The notes below the pieces were generated by a model. That model did no database searches. It had not been told where the DNA came from and saw nothing but the letters and a program-made list of their open reading frames with translations. A stretch of DNA of 64,000 bases from Diphasiastrum complanatum (lineage: Eukaryota; Streptophyta; Lycopodiopsida; Lycopodiales; Lycopodiaceae). The DNA is taken from positions 58,481,600 to 58,545,599 of the forward strand of contig CM055096.1 in assembly GCA_029204225.1 (NCBI GenBank), written 5' to 3'. Numbering within the stretch: position 1 is the stretch's first letter; each line of letters starts with the position of its first letter. Shown piece by piece: positions 33,406-44,692 of the stretch. A program made the position numbers and the translations under genes.

Positions 33406-33814
33406 GGACATTTCTCAAATAAACATTTAAAATTTCTGGATATTCTTGAAAGAATTCTTCTTCCATCCATCTTGCACCCGTAGTAGGATAGTTTTTAAAC
33501 TTGAGGAGGTATAATGTAGAAGTTATTCCCTTTCTTCCAGTTCTTGTCTTGTGCATCAAGATCTGCTCAGGTTGAAGGATTTCTTCGGTTCCTTGAACTT
33601 TTGGAGTTTCGAAATCTCTAAATCCTTCTGGTTCTGGACCATTGAATCTCTTTAGGAAGTTTACATGGAATTTCTTATGGATTTTCCAAGTAACAGGCAA
33701 GTCAAGTTCACATGTAACCTCATTCATTACTTTCTTGACGTTAAAGAGTCCATAATACTTTTGGGCCAGTTTTGGGTAGAGTTTCATGTTGCTCTTCTTT
33801 TTCCTAAGAACCAA
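33401..33814 (-). pseudogene. Ty3/gypsy integrase C-terminus and chromodomain
   Basis: Open minus-strand frame of 137 residues: KLAQKYYGLFNVKKVMN and LPVTWKIHKKFHVNFLKRF (the C-terminal integrase signature), then ILQPEQILMHKTRTG, LYLLKFKNYPTTGARWMEEE and FFQEYPEIL, which match a chromodomain in length and order. In chromoviruses this module guides integration to marked histones. It is head-to-head with the plus-strand fragment and could not be read from the same transcript. Confidence 0.82.
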
Positions 33815-34419
33815 TCTTCCATTGTTTTTGTATGAAACATATTTTGAATATTAGAGCTTATGACTCTAACTGATGAAAAATGAGTGCAGGTATCATTACC
33901 TGAAGACAAGAAATGAAACTACAAATCAATGCTAACAGTTTGATATGTAGGTTCTAGAAATAGAATCTAGTGATAAACCATTTTATGGTATGACTCCTAG
34001 CCTTTTCTTAAGGGTATGTGCAGGTACTAAGAAGATTACCTGAAGAATGAATCTAAAGAAGCTTCTTAAAACTTAAAGATGGTACCTGAAGAAGGCTCAA
34101 TCAAGTCTATAAAGAAGGCTCAATCGAGTCTATAAAGATTGGGAGAAGAAACCAAAGGACTGATCACCCTTTGTGTCACACTCCACTATGATTGGGGATG
34201 GGCAACCCCTAGAAAAAAAGGGCCTAGGAATTGATGAAAATTATGCAAGATAAGATGGACATATACAAAGCCTTTCCCATGTCATGAAAAACACTTGGGT
34301 GAATCCCAATGTTGTAAACCAAGAAAAATTCAACTTGAAAGTGACTAACATTAAATGTTAAGCTACCTACCAATCCTTATCAATATGTAACTTACCTACT
34401 TTTTCACATGGCTTGTAAG
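33815..34419. other. No gene seen
   Basis: About 600 bp without recognisable coding. A 22-23-bp unit (gaaggctcaatcaagtctat) is duplicated in tandem at about 34092-34137. The right end has a 16-bp inverted repeat (atggcttgtaagccat, 34408-34423) at the edge of block T. Confidence 0.5.
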
Positions 34420-36167
34420 CCATAAGACACCTAAGAAAATGTGCCCTCCTACTCCTCCCCTTTTGCTCTAACTAATTGATAAACACCCTCTCATACCTAT
34501 ACACCTCACCCTCTCACTTTACTTCTCCTAGAGTCTCCCTTACACCTCTCGCACTTATTTTGGACACCTCAGCCACTCCCTCAAGGCTACACATTCCCTA
34601 TAAAAGGACTAACTCGTCCCTCTCCCTCATTATTCATCTCCCATTCATTTTTGTTTTGCCTCTTGCTCTTGCTTCTATGTGTGTAGGTGCTTGGAAGAAA
34701 GCTTGGAGCTATGGCTTGAGGAGGATCTTTCAAGCTTGGATTGGAACCATTTTGGAACCACTTACACACACACACACACACTCACTTTCTCTTACCTCTT
34801 TCATCTCTCTCTCTCTCTCTCTCTCAAACTTTCACACCATCCATAAGACTGAAGGTCATGCATGTCACACCATCCATAACTTGATGGCCTTTTATGTCAC
34901 ACCATCCATGACTTGATGGCTTTGCATGTCACACCATCCATAGCTTAATGGTCATGCATGTTTGATTTGGGAGTTGCATGTCTGATTGGAACTTGCATGT
35001 CTGATTTGGGAGCTTGCATGTCTGAGAGTGGGAACTTGCATGTATGATTTGAAGCTTACATGTTGGAATTAGAGCTTGCATGTCATACCATCCCTAGCCT
35101 AATGACTTTGCATGTTGGAATTGAAGTTTGCATGTCAGATTTGATTCATGCATGTCATGCCATCTAATGTCGAATGCCTATGCATGCTCTTTTCTTGATC
35201 AATAAGCTTTTGCATGTCATAAGAAACCACTTTTCTTGGTATAAGATTCTTTAAGATCCAAAATTTGTTAACATTTGGTTGATATAAAGATTTAAAAATC
35301 CATCTTCCCAAACTACTGTATATGTATTTGTCCTTGGGCCATTTGATCTTGCATAATTTAAAAGAAAATCCTTCGGGGTCCCCATCTTGACCCCTCAGCA
35401 AGTCTCATGAATGAATGCTTATGTGATTGAATGTTGAATTTCTTCACTAAGCTTTGAGTTCTTTTCGGTTTTATTCAACAGTGTTTTGTAGATTTGTTCT
35501 TTTTAAGTCACAACATTTAAAGTCGGGACTTTAGAAATCAGTAGACCTTCACTTCAATTTCGCACCTCAATATTTTTACTTTAGCATCAAGTTGATTCTC
35601 AACTAGAGTTTTGAAACTTACAAAAGACTCGAACACTTTTTTTTTGGAATCCAAAAGTTCATTCCAAGTGTATCTAGAGTAATTATCAATAAAAAATACA
35701 TACATTAATGCACCTCCTTTAGATTCTTTAGAAAAAGAGTGCACATCACTATGAATGAGATCTAATGCCTCAGAAGATCTAGTGGAAGAGTTAGCAAATG
35801 GTAGCTTGTGTGCCTTTGAGAGGCTACAAGCCTCACAACTCTTTCCACACTTTGAGAATGTCTTTGGAAGGCCGAGTGCAAGATCCTTTGTGCATAGCGT
35901 CTCCATTGATTTGAAGTTGGGATGGCCCAACCTCTTATGCCAAAGCTCCATTTGATTAAGCTTCTCCTTAGCCATGTGCACACTCCAAGAAATACATTAG
36001 TATCAAGCTTAAATAGCCTCCCTTGCTTGAATCCCTTTACAATGCAAGTGTCATTCATCATAATGGAGCAAACACCTTGCTTAAAATGGACATCTAGACC
36101 ATCATCCATCAACTGTCCTACACTAAGCAAACTCTTAGTAAGTGCAGGAACATTACTAGCATTCATT
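34420..36167. repeat. Block T, copy 2 (left part)
   Basis: Matches 3402-5160 in the same orientation: TATA-bearing LTR-like part, microsatellites, minisatellite (about 34855-35170) and E-family fragment. It stops at 36167 inside E gag coding sequence; the continuation is found reversed at 43174 and leftward. Confidence 0.93.
35538..36167 (-). pseudogene. E-family protease-integrase fragment (copy 2)
   Basis: Minus strand: VPALTKSLLSVGQLMDDGLD, FKQGVCSIMMND, GFKQGRLFKLDTN (protease C-terminal part), then in a second frame LWHKRLGHPNFKSM, CEACSLSKAHK, IHSDVHSF and IDNYSRYTW, ending truncated at 35538. It keeps the bases whose loss shifts the frame in copy 1 near 5080. Its N-terminal gag piece now lies at 42977-43174. 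Confidence 0.88.
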
Positions 36168-37747
36168 ATAAATGGGTATCGTTCCTATAAGAGAGCAATA
36201 AAAAGGCTAATACTCTCATTATTAGTGCAAAACCAGAAATAACTAAGAATGAATGAAGTGGAATATAAAATGTTTGCAATCTGGTCATCAACAGATGTTT
36301 CCACAAGGGGCTGCCAGTACAACCGTATAATGAAAACAAACACCCAGGAGAAAAATACTGAATACTTCACTATAGTTTTCAGATTCAAATGGGAGTGAAC
36401 TCAAGAAAGCAAATACTTCGACAAAAGGGAAAGCCACACATTGTTCCGTTATCTTGACAGTAGCTTATCATGAATCTAACTCTTATGATCTGCGCAAATC
36501 ACAAGATTGAAGGCTAGAGGCACTTCACTAGACAATTCCAATCCAAACACTTGTATAGGCACAAACAATACATTGTCATAAACTTTCTATTACCAAAATT
36601 AATCACCATGAAAAGCACAGAAGGTATTCACAATAGAAACAAGTTGTGTGTGATTCAGAACACTCAGATTTACATTATCTGTATTCACCATTTGCAGAGT
36701 ACAAAGATATGTGCAATACAGTCTAGACAATGCAAAGTAGAGGGATTGCTACACCTCTATACAAGAATCTAAGAACACAAAGGTTCTGATCTTGTAGATG
36801 AATAGCAAAAGCAATAAATCTACAATAAAGCACCAACAGAGCTTCTGAGCCTCTGTTCTACATTGTGTCTGAATGAATTACAATGGCATAAAAATTGGCA
36901 TAATATAGCCAGAAAGATCCATGCTAGAGAGAAGAGGGCTCTGCAACTGCTTCAAGAATGAGAGCAAATCAGTATTTAACATCTGGGACAGGGCTTTCAC
37001 AAGCCAATAGCATACTGCCATAGTAGGATCAACAGTTAGAAAGCAGGGTTGATCAACCAAATCTGCCTCTGGAACTGCCGTGTAGAAGATGCGATGGCTT
37101 CCAAGAGGTCTGCAAACTGCCATTGGAGAGCAGTAGAGACTGCCATAGGTGGCTTGCCGCCTTCTGACTTGCGTGGATGGATAACCGCTCTTCGCAAGAG
37201 CGATGGTGGGCTGGAGATGAAGGGCGATAGTGGGCTGGAAAACCGTCTTCAGATCTACATTTGGGAGAGCAAAGCCTGCGCTAGGAAATCCCACATAAAG
37301 CGATATGTGCGTCAATTTCCTCAAAAAATGCGATGGTGGGAGTCTCTGGCTACGTGGAGGTGCTTCAAGGTAGGCACTAAAGAATGAACGAGGCTCCGAA
37401 AATCCCAAATAGTACAAAATAAATCCCCAACAGAGCGAAATAAATCCCGAATAGTGTGAAATGTGTGACAATTGCCCTTCATATTTGTAGTGCCTTGCCT
37501 TTTAAAATAGCAGTTTGCCCTTAGGAAATGTGAAGATGGATAGCTTAAAAGAGCAACGGCTAGGCACAGCCATATGCCAAATTCATAAGTAGTAAAAGGG
37601 CTGCCTTAATGCCACAAAATAAATTTAACTCGTACCCCACTAAACGCAACTTATGATTAGGTGATACACAACGACAAAGGCAAAGGCTTAAGATTTAGCA
37701 ATAAAAAGCCAAAATTATTAACAAATTGTTGAAACCAGGTCACCACA
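36168..37747 (-). repeat. Element G 3' LTR
   Basis: Minus strand, starts TGTGGTGACCTGG at 37747. Directly repeated at 38519-40103 with small indels. Short open frames in it are conserved only because the LTRs are recent copies. Ends at the inversion breakpoint. Confidence 0.85.
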
Positions 37748-38487
37748 TATTCCCCTCCTCAAGTGTGCAGCGGCTCACAAACACTGAGAATAGAAACCAG
37801 TGTTGAAGCTTTGAAGAGAATCTGACTTGCCACAGTCTGCAGCCTTTGACAAGCCAAAGCCTTGATTGTACAGTCTTCGACAAGTAAAACTTCAGCATAT
37901 ATTACTTCCAAAAGTCAGCATCATTTGACATAGTTATGAGCATATGCAGAACAGAAAATCAGCTTAAAAAACTTGGCACTGCATCATTTAAATAATGTGA
38001 TTTTGGACAGCAGCACCAACAAGTCGTTAACTATGAACAGAACATAGAAAGATCAGCATTTGTCAGCAACTGTCTTTAGACAATATCAGCACATCTTGGA
38101 CAGCACCAAAGCCTTAGAACAAGCTTTTATTTTAGCTTGAAGATCCTGTAAATAGAGAACCAAAACAAAATAGAATAGAACCGTCCACTGGAAAAGCATG
38201 AATCAAAATTTGCTTACGAAAAACCAAGAGATTATTGGATATAACAACAAAATCTTTAGATTGTACATAACAAGAACTAAACCCATTTTACAAATTGTAA
38301 ACAACTTTAAGAACTCTACCAAAACTCGAAAATAGAAAATCAAAAGTGAAATGACGAGTCAAGGTGGTCGAAACTCAGATTTAACTCTTCCTTTTCTGAA
38401 ATTATTGAAGAACTAGAACTAGTAAACTGTGAATATGAAAAATACAAACAAAAATCAGAATAACGACAGAACATCCTATTTGGCATT
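37748..38487 (-). other. Element G interior
   Basis: About 740 bp between polypurine tract and primer-binding site. Only short open frames; none matches a retrotransposon protein. No further feature seen. Confidence 0.7.
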
Positions 38488-38507
38488 GCTCCCCGGCAAC
38501 GGCACCA
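38488..38507 (-). promoter_or_regulatory. Primer-binding site, element G
   Basis: The plus strand ccccggcaacggcacca equals the 3' end of plant tRNA-Asp (ccccggcaacggcgcca) with one mismatch, so the minus strand is a tRNA-Asp primer-binding site, ten bases after the LTR end GCGACA. Confidence 0.88.
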
Positions 38508-38518
38508 AAATTGGTATA

Positions 38519-40103
38519 TGTCGCGGCATACCAACAACAAAATGACTGATATTTGTAGTATAAACGGGTATCGTTCCTACTAGAGAGCAATAACAAGGCT
38601 AATACTCTCATTGTTAGTGCAAAATTAGAAATAACTAAAAATGAATGGAGTGGAATATAAAATGTTTGCAATCTGGTCATCAACAAATGTTTCCACAAGG
38701 GGCTGCCAGTACAACCGTATAAAGAAAACAGACATCCAGGAGAAAAATACTGAATACTTCATTATGGTTTTCATTTTCAGATGGGAGTGAACTCAAGAAA
38801 GCAAATACTTTGGCAAAAAGGAAAAGCCACACAGTGTTTCCATTATCTTGATAGTAGCTTATCATGAATCTAACTCCTATGATCTGTGCAAATCACAAGA
38901 TTGAAGGCTAGAGACACTTCACTAGACAATTCCAATCCAAACACTTGTATAGGCACAAACAATACATTGTCATAAACTTTCTATTACCGAAATTAATCAC
39001 CATGAAAAGCATAGAAGGTATTCACAATAGAAACAAGTTGTGTGTGATTCAGAACACTCAGATTTACATTATCTGTATTCACCATTTGCAGAGTACAAAG
39101 ATATGTGCAATACAGTCTAGACAATGCAAAGTAGAGGGATTGCTACACCTCTATACAAGAATCTGAGAACACAAAGGTTCTGATCTTGTAGATGAATAGC
39201 AAAAGCAGTAAATCTACAATAAAGCACCAATAGAGCTTCTGAGCCTCTGTTCTACATTGTGTCTGAATGAATTACAATATAGCCAGAGAGATCTGTGCTA
39301 GAGAGAAGAGGGCTCTGCAACTGCTTCAAGAATGAGAGCAAATCAGTATTTGACATCTGGAACAGGGCTTTCACAAGCCAATAGCATACTGCCACAGTAG
39401 GATCAACAGTTAGAAAGCGGGGTTGATCAACCAAATTTGCCTCTGGAACTGCCGTGTAGAAGATGCGATGGCTTCCAAGAGGTCTGCAAACTGCCATTGG
39501 AGAGCAGTAGAGACTACCATAGGAAGTGCCATGGTGGCTTGCCGCCTTCTGACCTGCGTGGATGGATAACCACTCTTCGCAAGAGCGATGGTGGGCTGGA
39601 GATGAAGGGCGATGGTGGGATGGAAAACCGTCTTCATATCTACATTTGGGAGAGCAAAGCTTGCCCTAAGAAATCCCAAATAAAGCGATATGTGCGACAA
39701 TTGCCTCAAAAAATGTGATGGTGGGAGTCTCTGGCTGCGTGGAGGTGCTTCGAGGTAGGCACTAAAGAATGAGCGAGGCTCCAAAAATCCCGAACAGTGC
39801 GAAATAAATTTCGAATAGTGCGAAATGTGCGACAATTGCCCTTCAGATTTGTAGTGCCTTGCCTTTGAAAATAGCAGTTTGCCCTTAGGAAATGCGAAGA
39901 TGGATAACTTAAAAGACCAACGGCTAGGCACAACCATATGCCAAATTCATAAGTAGTAAAAGGGCTGTCTTAATGCCACAAAACAAATTTAACTCGTACC
40001 CCACTAAATGCAACTTATGATTAGGTGATACACAATGGCAAAGGCAAAGGCTTAATATTTAGCAATAAAAAGCCAAAATCATTAACAAATTGTTGAAACC
40101 AGG
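38519..40103 (-). repeat. Element G 5' LTR
   Basis: 1585 bp, direct repeat of 36168-37747 extended by the end piece tgtcgcggcatacc on the plus strand. The start of the LTR (plus-strand right end) stops at gaaaccagg, eight bases short of the partner copy, and joins unrelated DNA. Confidence 0.85.
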
Positions 40104-40867
40104 CCCTGTTGATCGTGATTGTTGTTACGCAGGTCTAACGATCATGAAACTTGCTGCTCGCGTACAAGAGCTTAATCAAGGTTGCTCACACAATGACGAT
40201 CGAGAAGTGAGTTTTGGATACCCCGCTCACCTTTTGATCTATCTTAGCACTACTAAACACTAACAGATTCAATGGCCATCACCGCTGCTTCGTTAATGTT
40301 GAGTTAGCCTCAGTCCTTATTCTTTGATTGATCGTAACTTCTATTAAAGGTGAATTGCATGTCGTTAATGACCACCGTCATCACGGTCCCACCTATGCGC
40401 CCTTCTGCTCAGTGCAATAAACCTACTCACCCCACACGATTCAACATTTATTATTATTGATTTTAAATTCCTCAAAATAAAGCCGCAACCTTGTACCATT
40501 GTGACATTGCAATACCTGCACTGTACTATAGTTGAATCAAAACATAACAACATCAAATCATTCTGACAAATAATCAAACCCACATTTTGATAACTCTTTT
40601 TAGACATATACAATATTTTCCATTACTGTTACTCTCGTAACTCTATCTTATTTTTTTCTGTTTCCCATAAAATGTACTCGTTGCTTCTTTTCTTTTTTTT
40701 TGTGTCTTTTTGTTTTTTGTTTTTTTTTGCGATGCGATGACCATACGTGCTTCCCTCATGGCACACATCATTGTATGGAAATCTCCATGTTGTCTTCCGT
40801 CACGGTTCTCCCAACCGATGTTGGTTGAATGTGACACCCGCCTTCATAATATCAAATAAGGAGTAAA
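40104..40867. other. No gene seen
   Basis: Unclassified sequence with T-rich runs near 40685-40730. Its base composition at 40105-40420 is less AT-rich than the neighbours. No coding homology. Confidence 0.4.
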
Positions 40868-41050
40868 TTATCCCTCAATTAAGATCAATCTTCCTCTCAT
40901 GTGGGTGATAGGTGGATTCTGCCAAGAAATCAACACATTGCTACCAAAGATGTCTAAAATTCGATATGGTCCTTCCCAATGTTGATCCTTTGATTTCAAG
41001 ATATTAGTTAGACTCCCTAGATAATACAACACTAAATCTCCTTTTCTCAA
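40868..41050 (-). pseudogene. Possible gypsy integrase C-terminal remnant
   Basis: Minus strand reads KGDLVLYYLG, DQHWEGPYRILDIFGSNVL: the GDLVL ... WEGPYRI pattern is typical of the region after the gypsy integrase core. Only about 60 residues remain. Confidence 0.5.
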
Positions 41051-42357
41051 TTCTCGTTCATGTACGTGCTTACAGAACCATCGAAAAGTTGATAATATTT
41101 GGAGATAACTCTTTATTCAACAAAACTTGTGCTAAATACCATAGAAGATGTACCCAAATCCAAAATTTATGAATTTTTCATTAATTACAGACAACTTCAA
41201 TAAAGTAATATTAAAGGCATTTCAGTGAAAAGGAAAGCAGTCTAGCATTTACGTGTGTCTAAGGATTTTCTAGTACCTTAGCTGATAAAATTTTTTGCGA
41301 GACCAAAAAATCTAAGGGAGAAAGAAAAAGGGGACACCTATGATAGTAAATGATTTCTTTTATGTATTTTGGATTTTTGCAAATCCTTGTAGGAAATTAC
41401 ATAATGCCAGTTAATGAGTTTATTAACTTGGATTCATATTGAATATCTATAGGACCATGAGTTGACCCTAGTTTGTAACTGGAAATTGTGAAATGGAAGT
41501 GAGAATGGACACTTGGTTCACATTTGTACTGTAAAGAGCCTTATTCCTAAGAGTTGGAACTCTCAGATGGTAGGAATTCGGGAATCTTGGTACCAACCAA
41601 ATGGGTTGTTTAATGTAACGATAAAACCATGTAGGGATTCTTGTTAAATCACAATTGCATAAATGGATTATTGTGATCCATTAGGAACAAAAATGGGGGT
41701 ACTCCAGTGCTTGGTGGAATAGATATGTGTATATCCGATATGGGAAATCCAGATGGATTTTTAAGATCTCTAGAATATCGGCTAGTGCGGTTAAAGACCT
41801 TCTTGAAGGAATGAAATTCTTTGTACCAATTTGGATATAGATATTGAATATCTATTGGTATATACTTCGGTTTTGTTGAGATTCTTAATGGTCATTTTGG
41901 TTGACAAATAAATCATGAACGATCTTTTTCATCCATACCTAGGGTTTTGTGTAGTTGTATTCGTTGTGTTAAGGAACAAGAGAGAATTTAAGGGTATGAG
42001 GTATCCATCCATCCATGATGGATACATTGTGAGGTTAATGATGAGAAACATTGATTTGGGAGGAATCTTGGTGTTTTCACTCTATTAAGCAAGTTCTTTG
42101 TGAATGTATGCTTAGGATCTGATAAGTAAAATTATTTGATGTTAGTAGGCCATACACTTGCTGTAATTCACGCCGTACTTCACATGTGTGAAGCCATTTG
42201 ATCATTATCTTTGGTTGTTCTTGCTTGGATGTGTAAAAATTGTCAAGTAAGAGCTAGTTTTGGGTGCTAGTTTGAAGATTGATCAACATCGAAGTTGCCA
42301 ATCACTCTTATTGATCTTTTATAGATCAATAAGAGTCCATTATTCTAATTTTTTACA
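41051..42357 (+). repeat. Element E LTR and upstream DNA (left edge unresolved)
   Basis: The LTR end is clear: TTTTTTACA at 42357 followed by a primer-binding site. cacatgtgtg lies at 42181-42190, about 170 bp before the end. The LTR start could not be found because no second E LTR is present; some of this span may be flank. No coding feature. Confidence 0.6.
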
Positions 42358-42370
42358 GGGTATCAGAGCC
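42358..42370 (+). promoter_or_regulatory. Primer-binding site, element E
   Basis: gggtatcagagcc after the LTR end, one base different from TGGTATCAGAGCC. Confidence 0.85.
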
Positions 42371-42976
42371 AAGTCTAAGAGCTTTGATAATGATCTTTTC
42401 ATTTTGCACAAAGCATTGGTGCTAAAATCAATTTCGAAGAAGGGCGACTCTAACCAATAGTTTACTTGAAGATTTGAAGTTCAAATGAGTGTGTAAAGTT
42501 CAAGTGTACTTCCCACATGTGTGCAAGGCTGCTGGAATTGTACTTTCACCATATCTATGTGATTTTTCCATATTTGTGCTTCAAAGAAATTTGTGAGAGT
42601 GAAACTAGTGATTTGCTTTGTAAAAATCCATTGATCTCATTGTAGTTTTGATGTGAAATGGTGTTAGATGAATGATAAACCTCTAAATAATTGAGAGAGA
42701 TTTTTGAGGCTTATGCTCATTTAGTTCTAGAGAGAGACTAAATCCATTCCAAACACAATAGGGAGGCATTGGTACTTCCAAGAGTCAAATTAAAATTTTC
42801 CAAGAGGATAGTATGTGTAGAATTCTATTTCCCAAGTCTTTTTGAGTTTAAGATCATTATAGATGTTACTTATTGAGTTTTGTGAGATTCAAGTGAGTAG
42901 CTTTGTGGCTAAATTCTGAGAAAGAGAGAAGAGAGAGTCTTTAAATAGTACATTTGTTGTACTTCTACTTGTAAAA
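42371..42976 (+). other. Element E leader
   Basis: From 42444 it matches 5898-5364 reversed; cacatgtgtg at 42514-42523. No coding feature. Confidence 0.8.
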
Positions 42977-43174
42977 ATGGGTTCAATTGGAGCATATCTT
43001 CTTGAAGCTAGTGAAAGGTTGAATTCAGGTAGCTATTCAATCTGGAAAGTAAGAATGGAGTCACTTCTAGTGCTCCAAGATTTGTATGATCTTGTTCTTG
43101 GTAAAGAGGAAGAGCCTCAAGGAGGACAAGATCTAGTGAAGTACAAGAAGAGATCTAGGCTAGCATTACATTGT
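42977..43174 (+). pseudogene. E gag N-terminal fragment
   Basis: ATG at 42977, MGSIGAYLLEASERLNSGSY, IWKVRMESLLVLQDLYDLVL, KKRSRLALHC, then cut at the inversion breakpoint. It is the other half of the E fragment at 35538-36167. Confidence 0.9.
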
Positions 43175-43211
43175 CAAATATCAATCATTTTGTTGTTGGT
43201 ATGCTGCGACA
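43175..43211 (+). repeat. Terminal 37 bp of G LTR
   Basis: Matches the reverse complement of 38519-38555 with two mismatches, ending GCGACA. It is the missing end of the 3' LTR of G, left behind by the inversion, and directly abuts the F LTR. Confidence 0.88.
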
Positions 43212-43370
43212 ACCTAGATGCTTGAGACAAAAAACATAAGACCCCTATATCTAGCATTTTTAATTCAATTCACAATTCTCCACACGTGAAAACATCCTCC
43301 ACACATGTGAGATTCACTTACAAATTTCGTTGATAAAAATACCAAGCTAGATTTTTGCCAATTTCTCATA
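43212..43370 (-). repeat. Element F 3' LTR (truncated)
   Basis: Matches 47342-47484 with an internal duplication of the ctccacacgtg region. On the minus strand a tract TTTTGAGGAGGAC precedes it. Its 3' part is gone, replaced by the G LTR end at 43211. Confidence 0.85.
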
Positions 43371-44692
43371 GTCCTCCTCAAAAAATAGCTTGGAAAGTTA
43401 CTAGATCACTTGAGAAGTTTGTAAATCTTTTTGAGTGGGTCGTTTGGTATGCATAAGAAGTGAATATCAGCCAAGGGATCCATCATAGCAACACCCTCAC
43501 CATATCCATGATAAGATCGCTTTGGTAGAGATCTCCTGCCAATGCCTTTGAAGAGTGCTCCACCAATATGCCACTATGATCATGGGCTTCCTCCATGCTT
43601 GATGATGATATTTACTTTGAAAGTTCCACTTGCATGATGGATGCACCATAAGTAGAGAAATCCGAGGCTTCCAAGCCTCATAAGGATCATGGAGATCAAG
43701 ATCATAAGATGTGAAACAATGATGATTATCAAGATTATGCTTTCTAGCTTGACTAGTCCACATACGATGAACTATATCCATGATGGATCTAATCTTGATA
43801 TCAAAGACTATCTTGATCTTTTTTAGGCTAGTTACTCTCTCAAGGATGTAAGTGTCCACTTTGTATGCTTCACTTAATCTCAAGAGGACTTTACAATTTT
43901 CCTCAAAACATGTGGAAACATGATTTTCAAAAAAGTGAGTAACAAGCTCAATCTTGTTCTTACTAGAACCAAGAGCATACTTTTGACAATAAAATATCTT
44001 GCTTTAAAAAAGTATTGGAAACATATCTAAGTCAATAATGACAAGAAACATGTCCATACCATAAGCATCATACAAAACTAGTATAGCTTTTCTTGAACTT
44101 TGAGATCCAAAAAATTCAATGAAGCAAGATAGCATATCAAGCAAAAAAAGAGAAGCATATATGAATGTGTTGTAGTAGATACAACATGAAAGATGCCCCT
44201 CTTTGCCATGTAAGGTGAGCCGTAAAGACTCGGCCATGCATCTTGAAGATCTTCTTGAAATCATTTGAAGAAGAGACTCCTCCTCACACCGAAGCCCCAT
44301 CATAACTTGAATACCTTCAAAAGAGATAACTTGTGATGCTTCTTGAGAAGCCTTGATCTCGGCCACTTCCAATATTGAATCTTCATGCAATATGACATCT
44401 CTATTCACAATCACTTTTGAAATAGAGAGTGTAAAGACACTAAAGGCCTCCTTGATAGATGAGTCTCCAATCATGATCCATGAGCTTGGATCATCCTTCC
44501 TACTTTAGCTTTGATCTTCAATGAGAATTGCTTCTCAACATATGCTTTGAATAATAAGGAATAATCATACACCATAATACTTAAAGAGAGAAGATATGTG
44601 CATCTTGTGTGATCATCCTCCTTTGAAATATTGGACATATAAGAAACATAAAGAGAGTTTGCACTCTCACTTAGATCCAGTTTGTAGATGCT
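43371..44692 (-). pseudogene. Element F central and 3' region, unrecognised
   Basis: Where integrase, RT and RNase H should be, only ISKVIVNRDVILHED (about 44410) recalls the end of copia integrase. The rest of the 156-residue frame (44004-44474; with YASLFLLDMLSCFIEFFG and GMDMFLVIIDLDMF) and the frame at 43497-43883 match nothing I know. The arrangement resembles the A2 body, where pol is also replaced. Confidence 0.5.

Larger units (their letters stand above)
36168..40103 (-). mobile_element. Non-coding LTR element G (tRNA-Asp primer)
   Basis: Minus-strand element with two long direct repeats as LTRs (36168-37747 and 38519-40103) around only about 770 bp. A polypurine tract (GAGGAGGGGAA, minus strand) sits next to the 3' LTR and a tRNA-Asp type primer-binding site next to the 5' LTR. 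The interior has no gag, protease, RT or integrase that I can read. This fits a non-autonomous element of the Ty3/gypsy kind, since this primer is used by Athila-like families. Missing pieces: the last 37 bases of the 3' LTR, now at 43175-43211, and about 8 bases at the start of the 5' LTR. Confidence 0.82.
36168..43174. other. Inverted 7.0-kb segment (Inv2)
   Basis: Both ends are complementary breaks. Left: E gag continues at 43174 reversed. Right: the LTR of G continues at 36167 reversed. Turning the segment round restores E as in the unbroken copy 1 (only ttaa, 5161-5164, missing) and restores the G LTR as in its partner copy (only tag, 38556-38558, missing). Contents: element G, a gypsy-like remnant and the E LTR with leader. 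Confidence 0.9.

Noticed and set aside
36168-40103. Tandem duplication of an unknown gene
   Set aside because: The direct repeats have LTR marks: a tRNA-Asp primer-binding site and a polypurine tract in the right places. The paired open frames in them are short and change frame between copies.
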